Shown: in pieces, positions 10,003-21,443 of the stretch | Layout of the letters: each line of letters starts with the position of its first letter | Numbering within the stretch: position 1 is the first letter of the stretch | From: Promethearchaeota archaeon | GTDB lineage: Archaea; Asgardarchaeota; Lokiarchaeia; Sigyniarchaeales; SOKP01 | Length of the DNA: 64,000 nt | NCBI GenBank assembly: GCA_016930515.1 | Contig: JAFGGO010000114.1 | Coordinates: 1 to 64,000 of the forward strand | Reading direction: 5' to 3' | Position numbers and translations under genes: made by a program | The notes under the pieces: generated by a model | Told to the model about the DNA's origin: nothing | Databases searched by the model: none | The model's input: the letters and a program-made list of their open reading frames with translations, nothing else

Positions 10003-10048
10003 TAAATAATTGAAAATAAAAAAAATATCAAAAAGGAGTGAATAAACT

Positions 10049-11953
10049 ATGGGAAAAATAATAGGAATAGACCTGGGAACATCTAATTCGGCCGCTGCTG
10101 TATTAGTAGGTGGCAAACCAACCATCATTCCAAGCGCAGAAGGAAATACATTAGGAGGAAAAGCGTTTCCTTCTTATGTTGCATTCACGAAAGATGGTCA
10201 GCGATTAGTTGGAGAGCCTGCACGAAGGCAAGCCATATCTAATCCGGAGAGAACCATTCAAGCAATTAAAAGGAAAATGGGAACTTCATACAAGGTTAGC
10301 ATTGATGGAAAGAATTATACTCCACAAGAAATATCGGCAATGATTCTGAGAAAAATCAAGGACGATGCCAGCGCCTATTTAGGAGAGGAGGTTACCGACG
10401 CTATTATTACGGTCCCTGCTTACTTTAACGACAATCAGCGCCAAGCGACGAAAGACGCGGGAAGGATCGCGGGATTAAACGTGAGGCGTTTAATTAACGA
10501 ACCCACTGCCGCAGCCGTCGCTTACGGCCTTGACAAAAAAGGTCAATCTCTCAAGATTGCTGTTTTGGATCTTGGAGGAGGAACTTTCGATGTTACTGTC
10601 ATGGAAATGGATAATCAAGTGTTCGAAGTCATCTCAACTGCGGGAGACACGGCTTTAGGTGGAACTGACATGGACAAGATCCTCGTTGATCACGTGTGCG
10701 CCGAATTTCAGAAAGACCAAGGAGTCGACTTGAAAAAAGACGCGATGGCAATGCAAAGGATTAGAGAAGCAGTCGAAAAAGCAAAGATAGAATTATCAAC
10801 TTCAGTATCCACGGACATTAACCTGCCCTACATTACTGCCACGCAATCGGGACCAAAACATCTGAACATGACCTTGACAAGGGCAAAATTGGAACAATTA
10901 ATCGATCCAGTCATTCAAAGGTTAGAAGCGCCCATCAAAAAGGCGCTTGAGGACGCCAAGTTGAAAAAAGGAGAAGTTGATAAGGTCATTTTAGTTGGTG
11001 GGCCTACGAGAATGCCGGTCGTTCAAGCAAAATTCGAGAGCTTTTTGGGAAAAATGCCAGAAAGAAGCATCGACCCGATGGAATGTGTTGCTCTTGGAGC
11101 GTCGGTTCAGGGAGGAGTCTTGACGGGAGAAGTCGAAGACTTGTTACTCTTAGATGTGACACCGCTCTCTTTAGGCGTTGAAACGCTCGGAGGAGTGTTC
11201 ACGAAACTCATCGAGCGCAATACCACGATTCCAACCAAAAAAACCGAAACTTTTTCGACCGCAGCCGATAACCAACCAGCCGTGGAAATTCATGTCTTAC
11301 AAGGAGAACGCCCCAAGGCGAGCGATAACATAACACTAGGCAAATTCCATCTAACGGGCATTCCGCCCGCTCCACGAGGCGTGCCACAAATCGAAGTAGC
11401 ATTCGATATCGATCAAAATGGAATCATCAATGTGTCCGCAAAGGACAAGGGTACTGGTAAGAGCCAGTCTATAACCATCACGGCATCCACAAAGATGTCA
11501 GAAGACGAGATCAATCAAAAAGTCAGGGAAGCTGAAAGACACGCCGAAGAAGACAAGAAATTCAAGGAATTGACCGAAGCCAAAAACCAAGGAGAGGCAT
11601 TGATTTATCAAACCGAAAAATTGATAAAGGAGAACGAGACAACGGTTGGAGATCTAAAGGACAAGATCTTGAGCAAGATTTCTGATTTAAAAGCTGCAAT
11701 GGAATCAGAAGATCTCGTAAGGATCAAAAATGCTTCGGAATCGCTACAAAAAGCCCTACACGAGGTTTCAAGCAGAATGTATGGTCAACAGCCCGGACAA
11801 GGTCCTTTCCAGGGAGCTCCCCCCGGAGGAATGGGAGGCGCCCATCCAAGAGAAGAATCATATAAAGGAAAGACCAAGGACGAGATCGAACAGGAGCAAT
11901 TCCGAAGGGCAAGCGGTCAAGATGACGGAGTGGTCGACGCTGAATTTAACTAA
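10049..11953 (+). CDS. dnaK: Molecular chaperone DnaK (Hsp70)
   Basis: [75 protein letters not shown]. Confidence 0.98.
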   Translation: MGKIIGIDLGTSNSAAAVLVGGKPTIIPSAEGNTLGGKAFPSYVAFTKDGQRLVGEPARRQAISNPERTIQAIKRKMGTSYKVSIDGKNYTPQEISAMILRKIKDDASAYLGEEVTDAIITVPAYFNDNQRQATKDAGRIAGLNVRRLINEPTAAAVAYGLDKKGQSLKIAVLDLGGGTFDVTVMEMDNQVFEVISTAGDTALGGTDMDKILVDHVCAEFQKDQGVDLKKDAMAMQRIREAVEKAKIELSTSVSTDINLPYITATQSGPKHLNMTLTRAKLEQLIDPVIQRLEAPIKKALEDAKLKKGEVDKVILVGGPTRMPVVQAKFESFLGKMPERSIDPMECVALGASVQGGVLTGEVEDLLLLDVTPLSLGVETLGGVFTKLIERNTTIPTKKTETFSTAADNQPAVEIHVLQGERPKASDNITLGKFHLTGIPPAPRGVPQIEVAFDIDQNGIINVSAKDKGTGKSQSITITASTKMSEDEINQKVREAERHAEEDKKFKELTEAKNQGEALIYQTEKLIKENETTVGDLKDKILSKISDLKAAMESEDLVRIKNASESLQKALHEVSSRMYGQQPGQGPFQGAPPGGMGGAHPREESYKGKTKDEIEQEQFRRASGQDDGVVDAEFN

Positions 11954-12122
11954 TAAATTCATTTTTTCTATTTTTTAAAATCAAAGGTTCGTAAAAAAAA
12001 ACGGGGAGGCATAATTGCCTTAGATATCCGAAACGCGGGTTCATTACCTGCCGAACCGGAAATATAATAAGATAGGAATAAGAACGAAAAAAAAAATCAT
12101 TATAACTGAAGAGGTCGATATT

Positions 12123-13130
12123 ATGGCAAAAGATTATTATGGCATATTGGGATTGGAAAAGGGGGCAACTAAGGAAGAAATCAAACGAGCGTTTCGTAAG
12201 TTGGCCAGAAAATATCACCCAGATGTGAATCCAGATGAGAAAAAGTCTGGAGAAAAATTTAAGGAAATAAATGAAGCCTATAGCATTCTTATTGATGATA
12301 AAAAGAGAGAAATGTACGACAAGTTCGGTGTGGTCGATGGAGATCCTAATGCATATCAGCAATGGGCAGGAGGGGGGCCAGCTGGAGGAAAGGTCTATCA
12401 AGGACCAGATGGTACTACATACTATTATTCAAGTTCGGGGGGTCAAGGAGGATTTGATTTTAACGATATCTTTGGATCCGCTGGGGGGAAAAGAAGATCT
12501 GGTGGATTCGATTTTTTTAACGACTTGGGAGACATTTTTGATGTCTTTTCGAACCGAGGAGGAAGCACGAGGGCTAGATCTTCGCCGTTTGGCAATCGAC
12601 CTCGGGAAGGAGACGATCTTAGGTACGACATGGAAATCGAATTCATGGAATCCTTTACGGGAGGTCAGAAAAGGATTCAATATCGAGATCCCGCAAAAGG
12701 GGAACAAACGACCTTAAACGTGAAGATACCAAGAGGAATTAAAAACGATCAAAAATTGCGACTTAAAGGTAAGGGAATGCCGGGAGAAAACGGAGGGAGC
12801 CCTGGAGATTTATATATCGCGATACATGTGAAAAAACATCAAATTTTCAAGAGGAAAAAGGACGATGTGTATTTAGAACGGGAAATTCCTTTTACTACGG
12901 CAGTTTTAGGAGGGAAAATCGAAGTCCCAGGATTGGAAAAGAGTCTGACCGTGACGGTTCCTCCAGGTACGAAAGATTCTACCGTGCTGAGGTTAAAAAA
13001 CCAGGGATTTTATAAATTTAATTCAGAGGAACGAGGAAACGAGCTAATTGAAATAAAAATTGAAGTTCCTAATCGTTTAAACAAGACACAAAAGGAACTT
13101 TTAGAAAAATTAAAAAAAACTGGCATGTAA
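12123..13130 (+). CDS. dnaJ: DnaJ/CbpA-type Hsp40 without the zinc-binding CxxCxGxG domain
   Basis: J domain with HPD, Gly/Phe-rich linker, C-terminal domains; the four CxxCxGxG repeats are absent. Confidence 0.93.
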   Translation: MAKDYYGILGLEKGATKEEIKRAFRKLARKYHPDVNPDEKKSGEKFKEINEAYSILIDDKKREMYDKFGVVDGDPNAYQQWAGGGPAGGKVYQGPDGTTYYYSSSGGQGGFDFNDIFGSAGGKRRSGGFDFFNDLGDIFDVFSNRGGSTRARSSPFGNRPREGDDLRYDMEIEFMESFTGGQKRIQYRDPAKGEQTTLNVKIPRGIKNDQKLRLKGKGMPGENGGSPGDLYIAIHVKKHQIFKRKKDDVYLEREIPFTTAVLGGKIEVPGLEKSLTVTVPPGTKDSTVLRLKNQGFYKFNSEERGNELIEIKIEVPNRLNKTQKELLEKLKKTGM

Positions 13131-13146
13131 TAGGTGAATTGATATA

Positions 13147-15747
13147 ATGATGAAATTCGATAATTTTACAATAAAAGTACAAGAAGCCCTCATGAGAGCG
13201 CGCTCCTTAGCGGAAGACAATAACAACCAGCAGATCGAGCCCGTGCACATCCTAATGGCGCTTATAGATCAACCAGAAGGTATCACGACACCCTTGCTCC
13301 AAAAATTAGGCGTAAACCTGCATCAATTTAATACGGAGCTTAAGGTATTATACGACAACTTGCCTAAAGTAACTGGTGCGGGAGTTATCGAAGCGATGTT
13401 ATCCCAAAATTCTAAAGTACTACTCGATTTAGCGTGGAAAGAAGCCGAAAAGTTAAGGGATCAATACCTTAGTACTGAGCACCTTCTTATCGCAATGGCA
13501 GATTCCGACAAGTTCAGAGTACAGCAAGTTCTGAAAAAACACGGGGTTACAAAGGATAGAATATATCAGGCGCTCAAGAGTGTCCGGGGAAATCAATCGG
13601 TGACCGATCAAGATCCCGAGGGAAAATATCAAGCCATCGAAAAATACAGCAGGAATCTCACGGATTTTGCTCGTAGGGGCAAGATAGATCCCGTGATTGG
13701 AAGGGACGACGAGATACGACGCCTGATGCATATTCTTTCGAGAAGGACGAAAAACAACCCCATCTTGATCGGAGAAGCGGGAGTTGGAAAAACGGCTATT
13801 GTCGAAGGTTTAGCTCAAAGGATCGCTAATAATGACATCCCAGAGTCCTTAAAAGATAAAGAACTGCTTTCTCTGGATTTGGGGGCACTTATTGCTGGTG
13901 CGAAATATAGAGGAGAATTCGAAGATAGGTTAAAAGCATTTCTCAAGGAAGTGGAAAAAGGTGCGGGGAAATATATCTTGTTTATCGATGAGCTACACAC
14001 TCTTGTTGGGGCAGGTGCGGCACAAGGCGCCATAGACGCTTCGAATATGTTAAAACCAGCCCTCGCTAGAGGGGAGTTACGATGCGTTGGGGCGACGACT
14101 TTAGACGAATACAAGAAATACATCGAAAAAGACGCAGCCTTGACGCGCAGGTTTCAAACGGTTTATGTTGCCGAGCCCAGCGTCGAAGACTCTATAGCCA
14201 TTCTTAGGGGACTGAAAGAGAAATATGAAATTCACCACGGCGTAAGAATTACTGACGCTGCAATTATCTCCGCAGTGACGCTTTCAAATAGATATATCTC
14301 CGATAGATTCCTTCCCGATAAGGCAATAGATCTAATGGACGAGGCCGCTTCGAGGTTGAGGATCGAGATTGACAGCATGCCCACGGAAATTGACGAGATA
14401 GAGCGAAAAATTATCCAACTCGAAATTCAAAGGGAGGCTCTTAAAAAAGAAAACGATAAATCGTGTCAAGAAAAGATCGAAAAGATCAACGAAGAATTGA
14501 GAAATCTCATGGAACAAAGCGACGCCATGAAAACTCAATGGCATAATGAAAAACAAGTCATAACGAACATCAATGAAATTCAAAAGAAAATGGAAACGAC
14601 CAAGATCGAGGCAGAAAGAGCGGAGAAACGCGGGGATTTAGAAAAGGCAGCCGAACTCACATATGGTGTTCTCAACCAATTGAAAAAAGACTTAGAAAAG
14701 TATAAAAACGAATTGAAAGAAATTCAGTCTAATACTTCAATGTTAAAACAAGAAGTCGACGAAGAAGACATTGCCAAAATTGTATCACAATGGACAGGTG
14801 TTCCCGTTTCACGCATGCTAGAGGGAGAAAGGGACAAACTCCTAAAAATGGAGGAACGACTGAAAAAAAGGGTCATTGGTCAAGAGAAAGCTTTAGAAAT
14901 AGTTTCAAACGCCATCAGACGTTCCCGTGCGGGAATCCAGGACCCCAACAGGCCAATTGGATCGTTCATATTCATGGGGCCAACGGGAGTAGGAAAAACC
15001 GAAACGGCTAAAGCACTTGCGGAATTCTTATTCGATACGGATCACGCAATGGTACGAATCGACATGTCTGAATACATGGAGAAGCACAGCGTTGCTCGAT
15101 TAATTGGTGCACCACCAGGTTATGTGGGCTACGAGGAGGGAGGACAGTTGACCGAAGCAGTTCGAAGAAGGCCATATAGCGTCATTCTTTTCGACGAGAT
15201 CGAAAAAGCTCATCCTGAAGTGTTTAATGTGCTCCTACAAATACTCGACGACGGCATTCTCACTGACGGTAAGGGAAACCAAGTGAATTTTAAGAATACC
15301 ATTATCATCATGACCAGTAATGTTGGAAGTGAATATATCCTAGAGGCAAGTAATTCCGGTAAAGATATAAATCAAGAAGCGGTGGTTAAATTACTTAGAA
15401 AATATTTTAAGCCGGAGTTTCTCAATAGGATAGACGATATCGTCGTGTTCAAGTTCCTTGAGAAGGATCAAATCAGGAGCATCGTTGACATTCAAATTAA
15501 AAATATCAACAAGACATTAATTGAAAAGAACATAGAAATTAAACTATCAGACAAAGCAAAAGATTTCTTGAGCGAAAAGGGGTTCGATCCAAATTATGGT
15601 GCCAGACCTTTGAAAAGAACTCTTCAAAAATACGTTTTAGACGAGCTTTCTCTGAAGATAATCGAGGGCAAAGTTAATGAGGGCGATTTAGTTCTCGTTG
15701 ATGTCAACAAAAGAGACGAGATCACCTTTGAAGCACGGGCTAAATAG
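13147..15747 (+). CDS. clpB: ClpB disaggregase (Hsp100)
   Basis: Clp-N; two AAA+ modules ([32 protein letters not shown]), middle coiled coil, [17 protein letters not shown]. Confidence 0.97.
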   Translation: MMKFDNFTIKVQEALMRARSLAEDNNNQQIEPVHILMALIDQPEGITTPLLQKLGVNLHQFNTELKVLYDNLPKVTGAGVIEAMLSQNSKVLLDLAWKEAEKLRDQYLSTEHLLIAMADSDKFRVQQVLKKHGVTKDRIYQALKSVRGNQSVTDQDPEGKYQAIEKYSRNLTDFARRGKIDPVIGRDDEIRRLMHILSRRTKNNPILIGEAGVGKTAIVEGLAQRIANNDIPESLKDKELLSLDLGALIAGAKYRGEFEDRLKAFLKEVEKGAGKYILFIDELHTLVGAGAAQGAIDASNMLKPALARGELRCVGATTLDEYKKYIEKDAALTRRFQTVYVAEPSVEDSIAILRGLKEKYEIHHGVRITDAAIISAVTLSNRYISDRFLPDKAIDLMDEAASRLRIEIDSMPTEIDEIERKIIQLEIQREALKKENDKSCQEKIEKINEELRNLMEQSDAMKTQWHNEKQVITNINEIQKKMETTKIEAERAEKRGDLEKAAELTYGVLNQLKKDLEKYKNELKEIQSNTSMLKQEVDEEDIAKIVSQWTGVPVSRMLEGERDKLLKMEERLKKRVIGQEKALEIVSNAIRRSRAGIQDPNRPIGSFIFMGPTGVGKTETAKALAEFLFDTDHAMVRIDMSEYMEKHSVARLIGAPPGYVGYEEGGQLTEAVRRRPYSVILFDEIEKAHPEVFNVLLQILDDGILTDGKGNQVNFKNTIIIMTSNVGSEYILEASNSGKDINQEAVVKLLRKYFKPEFLNRIDDIVVFKFLEKDQIRSIVDIQIKNINKTLIEKNIEIKLSDKAKDFLSEKGFDPNYGARPLKRTLQKYVLDELSLKIIEGKVNEGDLVLVDVNKRDEITFEARAK

Positions 15748-15761
15748 GATAATAAATATAA

Positions 15762-16280
15762 TTAATCCATATATGGCTCGAAATCGTCCGCATCGAATCC
15801 GTGCTTACCAGGATCGTAATCGGCACCGAATCTTTCCTGAATGAACCTCACGCAATTAAGGGTGCAAAAGAACATTATTTTTATGGTCTTATAGAAATCG
15901 TTCAGGGAAATTGTTCCGTGTTCGATAAATATCCTGTCAATGAGAACGAATATGGATTTCGAGGGGGTGATATTCATCGCGTGCTCGAAATTTCGGGCGA
16001 TAATAAGCCGCCCTAATGTTTTTATAAATTTCTTTTTTTCACTATTGTCCAATTTATTATAAGCTTCTTGGTGTACTGGATCAAGACGCGTTCCGCAGGA
16101 GATTTCAAAAAAATTCATGTCCTTGGGCTTGATAACCATAAAAACCCTTCCATTTTGGTTTGGATATTTAAATCTAATTCCGAATTCCCAATTTGGGTTT
16201 TTTGGTTCGTTCAATGGTTGGCCTCGTATCTGAAATATGTAATTTTTAATTAATTCTTCGGGCTTTATTGCATTCACCAA
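15762..16280 (-). CDS. Hypothetical protein (possibly DUF2299-like)
   Basis: 172-aa ORF with coherent protein composition; family assignment uncertain. Confidence 0.5.
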   Translation of the reverse strand: MVNAIKPEELIKNYIFQIRGQPLNEPKNPNWEFGIRFKYPNQNGRVFMVIKPKDMNFFEISCGTRLDPVHQEAYNKLDNSEKKKFIKTLGRLIIARNFEHAMNITPSKSIFVLIDRIFIEHGTISLNDFYKTIKIMFFCTLNCVRFIQERFGADYDPGKHGFDADDFEPYMD

Positions 16281-16442
16281 TAAATTCTCTAATATTGATT
16301 AATGCAAGAATTCTTATAAGGATTTTTTGTTATTTTTTTTTCCCAAGAATATATATTTCGATTCAAATTATAATTTAAATAACTCGAATTCTTTTATAGA
16401 TCTAAGGATCAAAATTTAGTTCGTTTTTAAGGGAAGATAAAA

Positions 16443-16853
16443 GTGGCAAAGTTACTACAAGACCTTTGGATACTCATGGACTCTGGTTCAGTATTATATC
16501 ACCGAGTATACGATTCAGAAATCACGGAACAACTATTTGGTGGTCTTATGAGTGCTCTTAATACGTTCGCAGAAACCCTCGTTGAGGGTGGACTTTCTAG
16601 TTTTGAATTAAGCAACAAGCGATTTAATCTTCTAAAAAAGAACAACTTATTTTTTGTTTCTAACTCCGATAAGAAAATCAAGGAAAAAAAAATCATTCCA
16701 GAGCTAGAAAAAGTGGCTGAGATATTTACTAAAAGATACACGCCCGAATTTTTTTGCACATGGGACATGGATATCTCCATTTTCGAAAAATTTGAAGAAG
16801 AAATCAAGGACCAACTAAAGGATCCCGTAAAGACATTTTGGGATGGATTTTAA
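16443..16853 (+). CDS. Hypothetical protein, candidate longin/roadblock-like (SNARE-like) fold
   Basis: LQDLWILMDSGSVLYHRVYDSEITEQLFGGLMSALNTFAETL resembles the N-terminal beta-beta-helix of longin/adaptin-small-chain folds; GTG start. Confidence 0.45.
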   Translation: MAKLLQDLWILMDSGSVLYHRVYDSEITEQLFGGLMSALNTFAETLVEGGLSSFELSNKRFNLLKKNNLFFVSNSDKKIKEKKIIPELEKVAEIFTKRYTPEFFCTWDMDISIFEKFEEEIKDQLKDPVKTFWDGF

Positions 16854-16919
16854 AACTTAAATATCTTGATTTATAATTAGCGTATAGTTGGAAGCAATTT
16901 AAAATATAAGTTTCTTTTA

Positions 16920-17591
16920 TTATTCGACGCCTTTAGGATAAAGTCTTCTCTTAAGAGTAGCAGTTCCAGTTTCTTCGTCGTAATCGATAAGATCTACTCT
17001 TGCAAGTTCTTGAACTGATCTCAAAACGAAGGCTCCCGCCACACCCGTGGAGTTCTTCAACTCTTGCCGATTCATAGAGTCTTTAGCGCCGTGTAGGACA
17101 TGTAAGATTCGATAATGTGCTTGACCCTGCCAGATTTCTTCAATTAGAACCCGATATATAGACAAGAGTGCCTGTATCTTCTCAAAATTAAGTTCAGCTT
17201 CCTCTTGCTGGGCGGCAGTTTGAGCGAACTTCTTTAATTCAATTTTAACTTTTTCGTATTCGTCCAGAAGTTTCAATTGTTCTGCGTTCAAGGCACCTAT
17301 TTTCTTGTCCTTTTCCTGTTTTTCAAGCTCGAGTTTTTTCGTTTCTTCTTCGAGTTTTTTTTTTTGTTGCTCTAATCGTTCTTTTTCTTCTTCTAATTGT
17401 TGCTCGCGCTTTTCTAACCTATTTTTAATGGTTTCCATTAAATTTTTTTCTTCTTCGGCTTTTATCCTTTCCTCTTCGAGATTCTTGATTTGAAGCTTGG
17501 CTGCGTGTAAAATATCTCTTAGTTGGCTAAAAATCTGTTCCCCTGTTTGAAGGGCCCCGTCAATGAATTTAATCGCGTTTTCTTTTGACAT
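16920..17591 (-). CDS. Coiled-coil protein with C-terminal winged-helix-like domain
   Basis: KREQQLEEEKERLEQQKKKLEEETKKLELEKQEKDKK followed by MNRQELKNSTGVAGAFVLRSVQELARVDLIDYDEETGTATLKRRLYP. Confidence 0.65.
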   Translation of the reverse strand: MSKENAIKFIDGALQTGEQIFSQLRDILHAAKLQIKNLEEERIKAEEEKNLMETIKNRLEKREQQLEEEKERLEQQKKKLEEETKKLELEKQEKDKKIGALNAEQLKLLDEYEKVKIELKKFAQTAAQQEEAELNFEKIQALLSIYRVLIEEIWQGQAHYRILHVLHGAKDSMNRQELKNSTGVAGAFVLRSVQELARVDLIDYDEETGTATLKRRLYPKGVE

Positions 17592-17811
17592 GTAATCACA
17601 TCTTTTTACTTTACATTTTTAGTAATGCATATGAAATGAATTCATTTAATATTTGTGATTTCTTATTGTTCGGAAGGTTTTTAATCCTAAAAATTAAATA
17701 TAATTAAACATCAAGATTCAAAAGCAAATAGCAATTTTATAATACAACCATCTAAATTGTTTGGATTTTGTTTTAGTTAGTTATAAAATAATTATTTTTC
17801 GAGTGGATTAA

Positions 17812-19047
17812 ATGGTTGAAAACGAAAGATACGATAAAAATAGGACCATACTTGGCGTTTCAATGCCCATCTTTTTAATGGGATTAGTTTCTCTCTTTAC
17901 GGACATCTCGAGCGAGTCGATACAGAGTTTTTTCTCGTTATATGTCGTATCCGTGGGAGGAACGACCTTAATTCTTGGTTTCATACTCGGATTGACGGAT
18001 GCTCTCTCAAACATCCTAAAAGGCTTTTCAGGGTGGATGAGCGACAAGATCAACAAGAGGAAACCCTTTGTAATTCTTGGATATTCGCTTTCAAACCTTT
18101 CAAAGCCCATAATGGCTTTTAGTACGTCTTGGGAGCCCGTGTTAGGTTTAAAAGCCGCAGATCGGTTTGGAAAGGGATTGAGAACATCTCCGAGAGACAC
18201 GCTTATTTCTTACCACGCTGTCGAAAGAGGGAAGGCTTTCGGCCTTCATAGGGCCCTTGATACATTAGGGGCCGTTATTGGAACTCTTTTAGCAACGATA
18301 CTTCTGCTATTATCTTGGTCTTTCAGTCAAATCATACTTTTCACAATTATTCCAGGTGGTATCGCCATCGTGTTGATTGTTTTTGTGAAAGATGTGGATC
18401 CAAACAAGCTCACGGAAGAAATGATATATAAAACCAAGGATCGACAAATAGATAAAATCGACAAGAGATTAATCAAATTAGTGGTTGTCCTTGGAATTAT
18501 TGAATTTGCGAGCATAAATATGGGATTCCTCCAATTACGATCTTTCGATTATGTGCAAGACCTCTACTTCTTGCCTATCCTTTATTTGATTTCGAGCGTT
18601 TTCTACATGTCTTTATCACCCGTTTTTGGAACGCTCTCAGACAAGGTGGGGAGAAAGCCCATAATTATTGGTGGTTTATCCGTCTTGTTAATTGTATCCA
18701 TCATTCTTGCCGTACCAATCGAGAACTCTTTCGGGTCATTGGTTCTCATAATAATAATGTGGATAATGTATGGCTTTTATATGGCAAGCGTGGATCCCAT
18801 TGCAAGGGCTTATATTGCCGACATGGTAGGAAAAAACAAGCGAGGGAGGGCTTACGGCTATTATTACCTCTCTGTGGGGCTTTTAACCCTAGTAGAAACA
18901 ACATTATTCGGTTTATTGTATGATTCGTTTTCGTACACGGTTGCTTTCGCCTTTTCGTTTATACTTTTACTTGTAAGCATAATTATATTCGCAAAAACGG
19001 ACTTTTCAATCCTAATAGTAAAACCAAAAGTCAATAGTAATGAATAA
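17812..19047 (+). CDS. Major facilitator superfamily transporter
   Basis: About 12 hydrophobic segments; GWMSDKINKRKPFV and GTLSDKVGRKPII loop motifs. Confidence 0.9.
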   Translation: MVENERYDKNRTILGVSMPIFLMGLVSLFTDISSESIQSFFSLYVVSVGGTTLILGFILGLTDALSNILKGFSGWMSDKINKRKPFVILGYSLSNLSKPIMAFSTSWEPVLGLKAADRFGKGLRTSPRDTLISYHAVERGKAFGLHRALDTLGAVIGTLLATILLLLSWSFSQIILFTIIPGGIAIVLIVFVKDVDPNKLTEEMIYKTKDRQIDKIDKRLIKLVVVLGIIEFASINMGFLQLRSFDYVQDLYFLPILYLISSVFYMSLSPVFGTLSDKVGRKPIIIGGLSVLLIVSIILAVPIENSFGSLVLIIIMWIMYGFYMASVDPIARAYIADMVGKNKRGRAYGYYYLSVGLLTLVETTLFGLLYDSFSYTVAFAFSFILLLVSIIIFAKTDFSILIVKPKVNSNE

Positions 19048-19059
19048 TGAGCATTTTTA

Positions 19060-20331
19060 TTAATCAGACCACAGGCGAGCCAGGTTAAGTATGACTTCGG
19101 TGGCTTTCTGAAGTGCTAATGTCGGAATATATTCCTTTTTGGAATGGAAAAGAAGCCCACCTGCAAATATATTAGGTGTTGGAATTCCCTGAGCGCTCAA
19201 GGCGGCACCATCCGTACCTCCTCTAATCGAATGAACATTTACATCGATTCCAGCCTGCTCAATTGCCTTCTTAGCCATATCTATCGCTTTTTCTTCTTTT
19301 TCTAAGAACGATTTCATGTTCTGATATTGATGCGAAAAGTTAAGATCGATCTGTAAGCCCTTATAATTTTGCTCGTATTTACTTTTCATTGTTTTGAGAT
19401 GTTCCATTCGTTTCTGGTTGTTATTTTCTTCATAATCTCGAATGATTATATCAGCAATAGCTCGTTCTTCCGTTCCCGATAATTTTGATAAGTGATAAAA
19501 GCCCTCCCTCCCTTCAGTTCGCTCAGGACTCTCACTTTCGGGAATCTCGGCGAGAAACCTACTTGCTAGATGGATTGCATTTACCATGAGCCCCTTTGCG
19601 TGGCCTGGATGTACGCTAAGCCCTCTAAATTCGATCGTGACATTCCACGCGTCGAAACATTCGATTTCTAATTTTCCCATTTCTGAGCCGTCCATCGTGT
19701 AACAGATTTTTGGCAGATAGTCTTTATTAATTTTAATGGTCCCTTTTCCAATTTCCTCGTCAGGAGTAAAACAGACGACAATTGGACCATGTTTAAGCTC
19801 TTTATACTTCTTCCAAGCAGCACATGCTGTTACAATTTCAGCAATTCCTGCCTTATCGTCTGCCCCTAGTAGCGTGTTTCCTTGCGAAGTGATGATATCC
19901 AATCCTATATAATCCTCTAATTGATGGGAATCTTTTATACTTAAAGATAAATCCTGATTTTTAGAAAATAAAATTTCCCTTCCATCATAATTTTCGTGAA
20001 TTACGGGCACGACATTTTCCCCGCTCACTGCAGGAGAAGTGTCAAGATGTGCAATAAAACCAATAGGCTCGAAATGTTCCAAACCATTACTTGCGGGAAC
20101 ATTAGCGTAGACATATCCAAATTCGTCTTGAATTACATTTTTTAATCCTAAATCAATCAATTCCTTCACGAGTATTTTTCCAAACTCAATTTGGTTCGAA
20201 GTCGAAGGAATTGTAGAAGAATTTTTGCTTGAAGAGGTGCCTATTTTTACATAATCACAAAAACGCTTAACTGTTTCTTTTAAAAGGAAAGTCTGAATTT
20301 CTTTAGATAATTCCATGTAATTATTATTCAT
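19060..20331 (-). CDS. pepT: Peptidase T (tripeptidase, M20 family)
   Basis: IGFIAHLDTSPAVSG, LGADDKAGIAEIV, FTPDEEIGKG, IRGGTDGAALSAQGIPTPNIFAGG. Confidence 0.93.
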   Translation of the reverse strand: MNNNYMELSKEIQTFLLKETVKRFCDYVKIGTSSSKNSSTIPSTSNQIEFGKILVKELIDLGLKNVIQDEFGYVYANVPASNGLEHFEPIGFIAHLDTSPAVSGENVVPVIHENYDGREILFSKNQDLSLSIKDSHQLEDYIGLDIITSQGNTLLGADDKAGIAEIVTACAAWKKYKELKHGPIVVCFTPDEEIGKGTIKINKDYLPKICYTMDGSEMGKLEIECFDAWNVTIEFRGLSVHPGHAKGLMVNAIHLASRFLAEIPESESPERTEGREGFYHLSKLSGTEERAIADIIIRDYEENNNQKRMEHLKTMKSKYEQNYKGLQIDLNFSHQYQNMKSFLEKEEKAIDMAKKAIEQAGIDVNVHSIRGGTDGAALSAQGIPTPNIFAGGLLFHSKKEYIPTLALQKATEVILNLARLWSD

Positions 20332-20399
20332 TCACAGTTAATTATTTTTACTCTTGTTAGAATTAACTTAAAAAGAATAATTAAAAAAATAAAAAGAGG

Positions 20400-20426
20400 T
20401 GCTTGGTTGATTAAATCAATCTAGCA
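20400..20426 (-). terminator. Hairpin followed by T-run on the minus strand, downstream of the ECF-type gene
   Basis: Minus strand: TGCTAGATTGATTTAATCAACCAAGCA stem, then CCTCTTTTTATTTTTTT. Confidence 0.4.
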
Positions 20427-20480
20427 ATCGCCCTCCTCTATAACCCTTGTACTGTCACGCCTGGATTTAATAAAAAAAAT

Positions 20481-21167
20481 TTACCAAATTTCGAATTTTT
20501 CGTCTAGTTGTAAACCGTATCCTTTGATTCCAAACACAAGCAAATACGGAATGACGAGATCAAAAACACTTTGATACAAATTAATGATCATAGATCCGAT
20601 AAATATCGCCATCCAACCATTAATCTCAGGCATTCCAAAAATTTCTAAATTTACAAAATCTACATATCCTTGAGTTACAATCATAAATACTGCAACATTA
20701 ACTAGAAACATTAGAAAGCACCTGACTAAAATGCTTAAAACGCTTGTAAGTGCGAAATTTTTTGGTTTTTTCAAAATTTTACTGCCATTTTCGCTTTTAT
20801 AAAGCTTTAATATTAATACCGGAACAATTATTAAAGGAATCGTTGCTGCAAATTTCATTACGGGTCCGATCCAGCCATATTGATTCGTATCAAAGGGTAA
20901 AAGGGTAAAAGCGCCTATAATCAAGCTCAAAACGCCCGCTCTTGGACCAAAAATGTAAAAACAAGCGATCCAAATTATAGCAATAAATTCAAATACCGCT
21001 ATTCCCCATCCAGGAACCCTCACCAAATAGGGCGTGGTCAATGCCGATATAATTAAACTCAAGGCTCCAAAGATTGCGGCACCAGCAATTTCTAAGGTGT
21101 ATTGTGTTCTTTTAGACCTTGTTGATTCAAATTCGTCAATTTTTTTTTCTGTTGAATTCAATGTCAT
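20481..21167 (-). CDS. ECF-transporter S-component-like membrane protein
   Basis: IAGAAIFGALSLIISALTTPYLVRVPGWGIAVFEFIAIIWIACFYIFGPRAGVLSLIIGAF is typical of ECF substrate-binding subunits. Confidence 0.65.
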   Translation of the reverse strand: MTLNSTEKKIDEFESTRSKRTQYTLEIAGAAIFGALSLIISALTTPYLVRVPGWGIAVFEFIAIIWIACFYIFGPRAGVLSLIIGAFTLLPFDTNQYGWIGPVMKFAATIPLIIVPVLILKLYKSENGSKILKKPKNFALTSVLSILVRCFLMFLVNVAVFMIVTQGYVDFVNLEIFGMPEINGWMAIFIGSMIINLYQSVFDLVIPYLLVFGIKGYGLQLDEKFEIW

Positions 21168-21443
21168 TTTTTATCGTTTTTTGATGATGTTTATTGTTAA
21201 GAAAAAAAATTAACTCAAACATATAAATACTCTCCAAAGAGTGATTTAATTATTATGTGGCTTTTTATGGGCATTTCTCCGTATTAAGAGATTCAATAAA
21301 GATTTAGGATGATTATATATACCAATTACTATTTTTTATCAAATTTATAGAATAATATTAAAATATATCAGCTTTTTTTAATAGTTGTATCTACTCATCT
21401 TTGGAGATTTATAGAGTTATAAAATATTCTTTATGTGAAGAAT

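Noticed and set aside
12036-12055. tRNA T-arm-like GCGGG-TTCATTA-CCTGC
   Set aside because: No matching acceptor, D or anticodon arms; loop position 58 is T; treated as a simple hairpin.
17634-17647. 14-bp palindrome AAATGAATTCATTT upstream of the coiled-coil gene
   Set aside because: Low-complexity AT palindrome, plausible by chance; no second copy noticed.
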